A DNA stretch of 64,000 bases from Anaeramoeba flamelloides. Its lineage: Eukaryota; Metamonada; Anaeramoebidae. Position numbers and translations under genes: made by a program. Positions 61,601 to 64,000 of this stretch are shown here, piece after piece. Each line of letters opens with the position of its first letter. Positions within the stretch are counted from its first letter, which is position 1. The stretch is taken from contig JANTQA010000038.1 of the NCBI GenBank assembly GCA_027625915.1, positions 1 through 64,000 on the forward strand, given 5' to 3'. The notes under the pieces were generated by a model. The model was not told the DNA's origin, searched no databases, and saw nothing but the letters and a program-made list of their open reading frames with translations.

Positions 61601-62569
61601 GAAAAAAAACAATTAGTTTCAAATTGAAGAAATTTAAGCATTTGGAAAAATAAAATAAGAAAAGATCATCTGCTTTTTTTTCAATTTGGAATTTTTTGGA
61701 ATTGAAAATGCTTTTAAACTTTTTTTTTTTTAATTAATAGAATTTTTTATCTAATGAGGATCCTTTTTGATTTTTTATTGTTATTTGAATTTTTTGACAT
61801 TCAAAGGAAGAGCAATTTCACATAAAAATCCTTTTTGGTTTTACATCACTCCTTGAGTATGGAGCAATTCCATGGTAAATGACTAGAGCCTTAACAATTT
61901 ATTTTTTCTTTTATTAATTGCTCTTATTTTTAATTTTCAGGTTTCTGTGATTTCTGTGATTGCCTGTGTTTTTTGTGATTTCTATTAAGGTTTCTAATTA
62001 AAAATCGTGTTGAACTTTTTTTTTTCCTATTTCACTTTTTTTCTGAAATGCGCACTTTTGCTTTTACAATGTCGACATTTTAATCTCATATTATTAAATT
62101 CAAGATTTTAGAAGTTTCTTTTTTTTTTATTTTGTTATTTTTTTTGAATCTACATAATTTATTCAAATGAATAATGATATTTCAAAAACAACAGAATATT
62201 TTATTTAAAATAATTATCTATCCCTTAAAAATCTTTTCCCATTTTATTTGTAAAATTATAGAAACTGAAATTCAACAGCTAATGGAAAGTTATCAAGATT
62301 CCACCGTTGATAGTAATCTAGGAAAATTAAATAATGATTTATATGAAGTACAAACAATTATAAGACAAAATATTCAAGAAGTTTTGGAAAGAGGTGGGAA
62401 AATATCCAAACTTGCTGATGACTCTGATCGATTAGCTGGAAAATCAAAAGTATATTTCCAAAAAACTAAATCAATAAAATGGGAAATGTGGAAAAAAACG
62501 TACCTCCCCGTGATCATCATTGCTCTCGTTATTATTTTTGTTATTCTCATTCGGGTTTTTGTTTGGTAA
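55627..62569 (+). CDS. SEC22: R-SNARE Sec22
   Basis: Exons 55627-55963 and 62262-62569 give 214 residues, against 215 for human Sec22b. Exon 1 is the longin domain (MYVCMIARIRDGLPLVS ... VFHYLLNQGVCYLTYCSKNY, LAFSFLSDL, ATRPFQLVQF). Exon 2 begins ETEIQQLMESYQDS and holds the SNARE motif (SNLGKLNNDLYEVQTIIRQN, with the zero-layer Arg in EVLERGGKI) and a C-terminal membrane anchor (VIIIALVIIFVILIRVFVW). The join CAATTTG|GTAAAT to ATTATAG|AAACTG is in phase and gives QF-ETEI, aligning with human EFDTFI. Sec22 works in vesicle fusion between ER and Golgi. No in-frame alternative start precedes it; the ATG aligns with the family start. Confidence 0.95.
57247..58276 (+). mobile_element. Tc1/mariner DNA transposon, dead
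   Basis: 1030 bp flanked by TA, with TIRs AACTCAATTCCAAAAATTGG and, inverted, AACTCAATTCCAAAAAATGG. At 57600-57890 the plus strand encodes pieces of a DDE transposase: WGAKAHGLQTELIIIHG, FQKDGACPHTSKKTQTYL (region of the second catalytic Asp) and, in another frame, TDLNPIGSLWILK (region of the third catalytic Asp). Stops and frameshifts break it and the N-terminal part is missing; autonomous relatives are about 1.3 kb. A left-type TIR also occurs at 58073 (GTGTTCCAAAAATAGGGGCA), so a 200-bp derivative probably sits at the right end. Confidence 0.85.
58073..58276. mobile_element. About 200-bp mariner-type MITE at the right end of the relic
   Basis: A left TIR-like sequence GTGTTCCAAAAATAGGGGCA preceded by TAACC, and the right TIR of the larger element (GTGTCCCATTTTTTGGAATT), enclose AT-rich filler without coding potential. 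It may be a nested insertion that replaced the original right end. Confidence 0.5.
58844..59362. mobile_element. Dispersed repeat, family 6, second copy
   Basis: Aligns with 26215-26741. GAAGAACAAATAAAAAATAA then GTAGAATAATAC; AAAACTCATATTCTTAG; CTACAATAATTTTCTC; TTTTTACCAAGTTGA. Ends GTCAAAGGAGCC (left) and CCCTTTGGC (right) suggest a short TIR. Confidence 0.55.
61941..61985 (+). repeat. TTTCTGTGA repeat behind a CAG|GT site in the Sec22 intron
   Basis: TTTTTAATTTTCAG|GTTTCTG is followed by GTGATTTCTGTGATTGCC and TTTGTGATTTCTATTAAGG. Same words as at 9764 in the BEACH intron. A pyrimidine-rich stretch precedes the AG, as at a true acceptor. Confidence 0.5.
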
Positions 62570-63900
62570 AATATCAAATTGTTGGATACAACCCATTTTT
62601 TGTTTTTTCAGCAAAATATTCACATTTATTATAATTTTCCTTGTTTTTGTTTCTTCACTATTTTCATTTATTTTTGTGCTTTTTTAAAAAAAACTTTATC
62701 TGTCACACTTTTCACTCTTTTTCAAAATAATTAAACATTAAACCAATTCGGAATGATTTTTTTTTTTTACCAAGTTTTCCTTTGAAAATAATATGAAACA
62801 AGACCATTAAAATAGTCAATTGAAAATATTGAAAATTTTTCGTTTTAATAGAGAAGAAAAAATTTTTTATAGTCATTTTCAAATCACGATCATGAAAAAA
62901 TATTTTTTCAAAAAAAAATGGGGAAATTATTACTTTTCAAATTTGGTCAAATTTCAATTTTTTCAAAATAGTCAATGCCATAAAAACATTTTGACTGTAG
63001 GTATTTTATACCACTTTCCGGGGATGTTAAGGTATATTAGGTAGGCTAGAGTATGATATGGTATTATAGGGTAGGTTTGGAGGGTATGTTAGGGAATTTT
63101 GGCAAGGATTTTGAAAAAAAAAAATAATTAAGAGAGGAATTAGACTTGTTTAACTTGTTTTAAGGGGTAAAAATTTTCTACTTAAGTTTAATGATTATAA
63201 TTGGGTTTCGAACAAATTTTTTAAAAAATATTTGGTATTAACGATTTCAATAAATTTTGGATTTTCAATAAATTAAATACAACTAATCACAAAATAATCT
63301 TTTTGATTTTTGCTCTATAATAATTAAAACCCATTAAAATCTTTCATATGGTTAAAAATAACCAAATTACTCTTCCAAAATACGAGAAATTCAATTTGAC
63401 TAATTTTGAAATTTAATAATATTCCAAAAAAAAATCAACATTTGATAATTTTTTCACTTTTTAATAACTCTACTTATAATAAACGCTTTTGATTAATTAG
63501 AGATCTTTGAAGAAAAAAGTGAAACAATTAACAAATTGTTAATTTTTTTTTTTTTAATGATCAATAATGCAAAAAATTGATCCAAAGTATTAAAAACGAT
63601 AATTTATTTCTGAAAATAGTATTTTAAAGAAAATTTATCCTTATAGTAATCAGATTTTTAGTTGATTTTTAAATTTCAAGATTTGAAAAAAAAATTTTTG
63701 AAATCGCTATAAAAATTATTGAATTTTTTTTGGTTTACTAGTGCCTTCATGACCAAATTCCAACACCGGGCAGTGTTTATTTTTTGTGTTATTTTATAAT
63801 CACTTCTAAAAAAGAATTTTCATTATGAAGAAATTGAATCAAAAAATTACTCATTTTAAAGTTAAAAATATTGTTAAAAAAAAAAAAAAATTATTAAATA
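62570..63900. other. Intergenic stretch downstream of Sec22
   Basis: No gene recognised. At about 63015-63110 the plus strand is G-rich and nearly free of C, with repeated GGTAT, TTAGG, AGGGTAGG and TTAGGG words without a fixed period. Confidence 0.5.
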
Positions 63901-64000
63901 AACCCCAATTGAAATTTTTTAACACACCAAAATTCAATTTTTGTGTAAAAAAAAAATATTCTTTAATTAATTCTAGAATAAATATCAAATTAGAAGATCC
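63901..64000. mobile_element. MITE, family 2, left end cut by the window edge
   Basis: Follows TA (63899-63900) and begins AACCCCAATTGAAATTTTTT, then AACACACCAAAATTCAATTT. Nearly identical to 8999-9090, the closest pair of the family in this window. Confidence 0.7.

Larger units (their letters stand above)
55964..62261 (+). other. 6.3 kb intron of Sec22
   Basis: The largest intron in the window, between longin and SNARE domains. It holds a dead Tc1/mariner element (57247-58276), a family-6 repeat (58844-59362) and, 321 bp before the acceptor, a TTTTCAG|GTTTCTGTG site. The first 70 bp contain about 20 consecutive T (55987-56010). No further exon is needed, since the two exons account for the whole protein. 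Confidence 0.9.

Noticed and set aside
1-64000. LTR retrotransposons or virus-derived elements
   Set aside because: No long direct repeats, integrase, capsid-like or protease-like coding stretches were recognised; the retroelement pieces present are LINE tails.

Overview
The window is AT-rich, gene-poor nuclear DNA from a protist. Genes have spliceosomal GT-AG introns, proteins carry long Asp/Asn/Lys/Glu runs, and intergenic DNA is full of short transposon relics. I recognise six protein genes and one tRNA in 64 kb. Low gene density, introns of 2-6 kb beside introns of 99-211 bp, and Lys/Glu/Asn-rich insertions argue against a compact genome such as Dictyostelium. An Anaeramoeba-like amoeba would fit, but this is a guess from style, not a demonstrated assignment.

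Layout. 1-11562 (+): 3' part of a giant BEACH-WD40 gene whose 5.1 kb intron cuts the BEACH domain. 11.6-23.1 kb: a repeat-rich stretch with clustered palindromic hairpin modules, LINE 3' fragments, a TTAA-flanked composite transposon and a tRNA-Glu(UUC) (-). 23110-24294 (+): an intronless TALE-type homeodomain gene. 24.7-29 kb: more hairpins and MITE-like repeats. 29065-33113 (-): a three-exon F-box/leucine-rich-repeat gene. 33.1-36.8 kb: intergenic, with MITEs and AT microsatellites. 36818-41453 (-): RNA polymerase II subunit Rpb4 in two exons split by a 4.3 kb intron. 41.5-48.3 kb: intergenic, with a second copy of the TTAA composite. 48355-49100 (-): a Ras GTPase in three exons. 49.1-55.6 kb: intergenic. 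55627-62569 (+): the R-SNARE Sec22 in two exons split by a 6.3 kb intron that holds a dead Tc1/mariner transposon. 62.6-64 kb: intergenic, ending inside another MITE.

The genes do not form a pathway. BEACH, Ras and Sec22 belong to membrane traffic and signalling; Rpb4 and the homeodomain protein to transcription; the F-box protein probably to ubiquitin ligation. Most exon joins were deduced from splice-site sequence, matching phase and restored family motifs: BEACH LQ|GGKFD, Ras EY|DPTIE, Sec22 QF|ETEI, the F-box LRR unit RL|GACDLITD, and Rpb4.

The least explained structure is a set of four recurring palindromic modules (called A-D here). They occur in permuted, nested order at about six places between 6.7 and 25.2 kb. 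Modules A and B break the frame of a LINE fragment, so they have been mobile. At least six dispersed TIR-bearing repeat families are also defined below from copies inside the window. No LTR element, virus-like element, CRISPR array or bacterial-type operon was seen.
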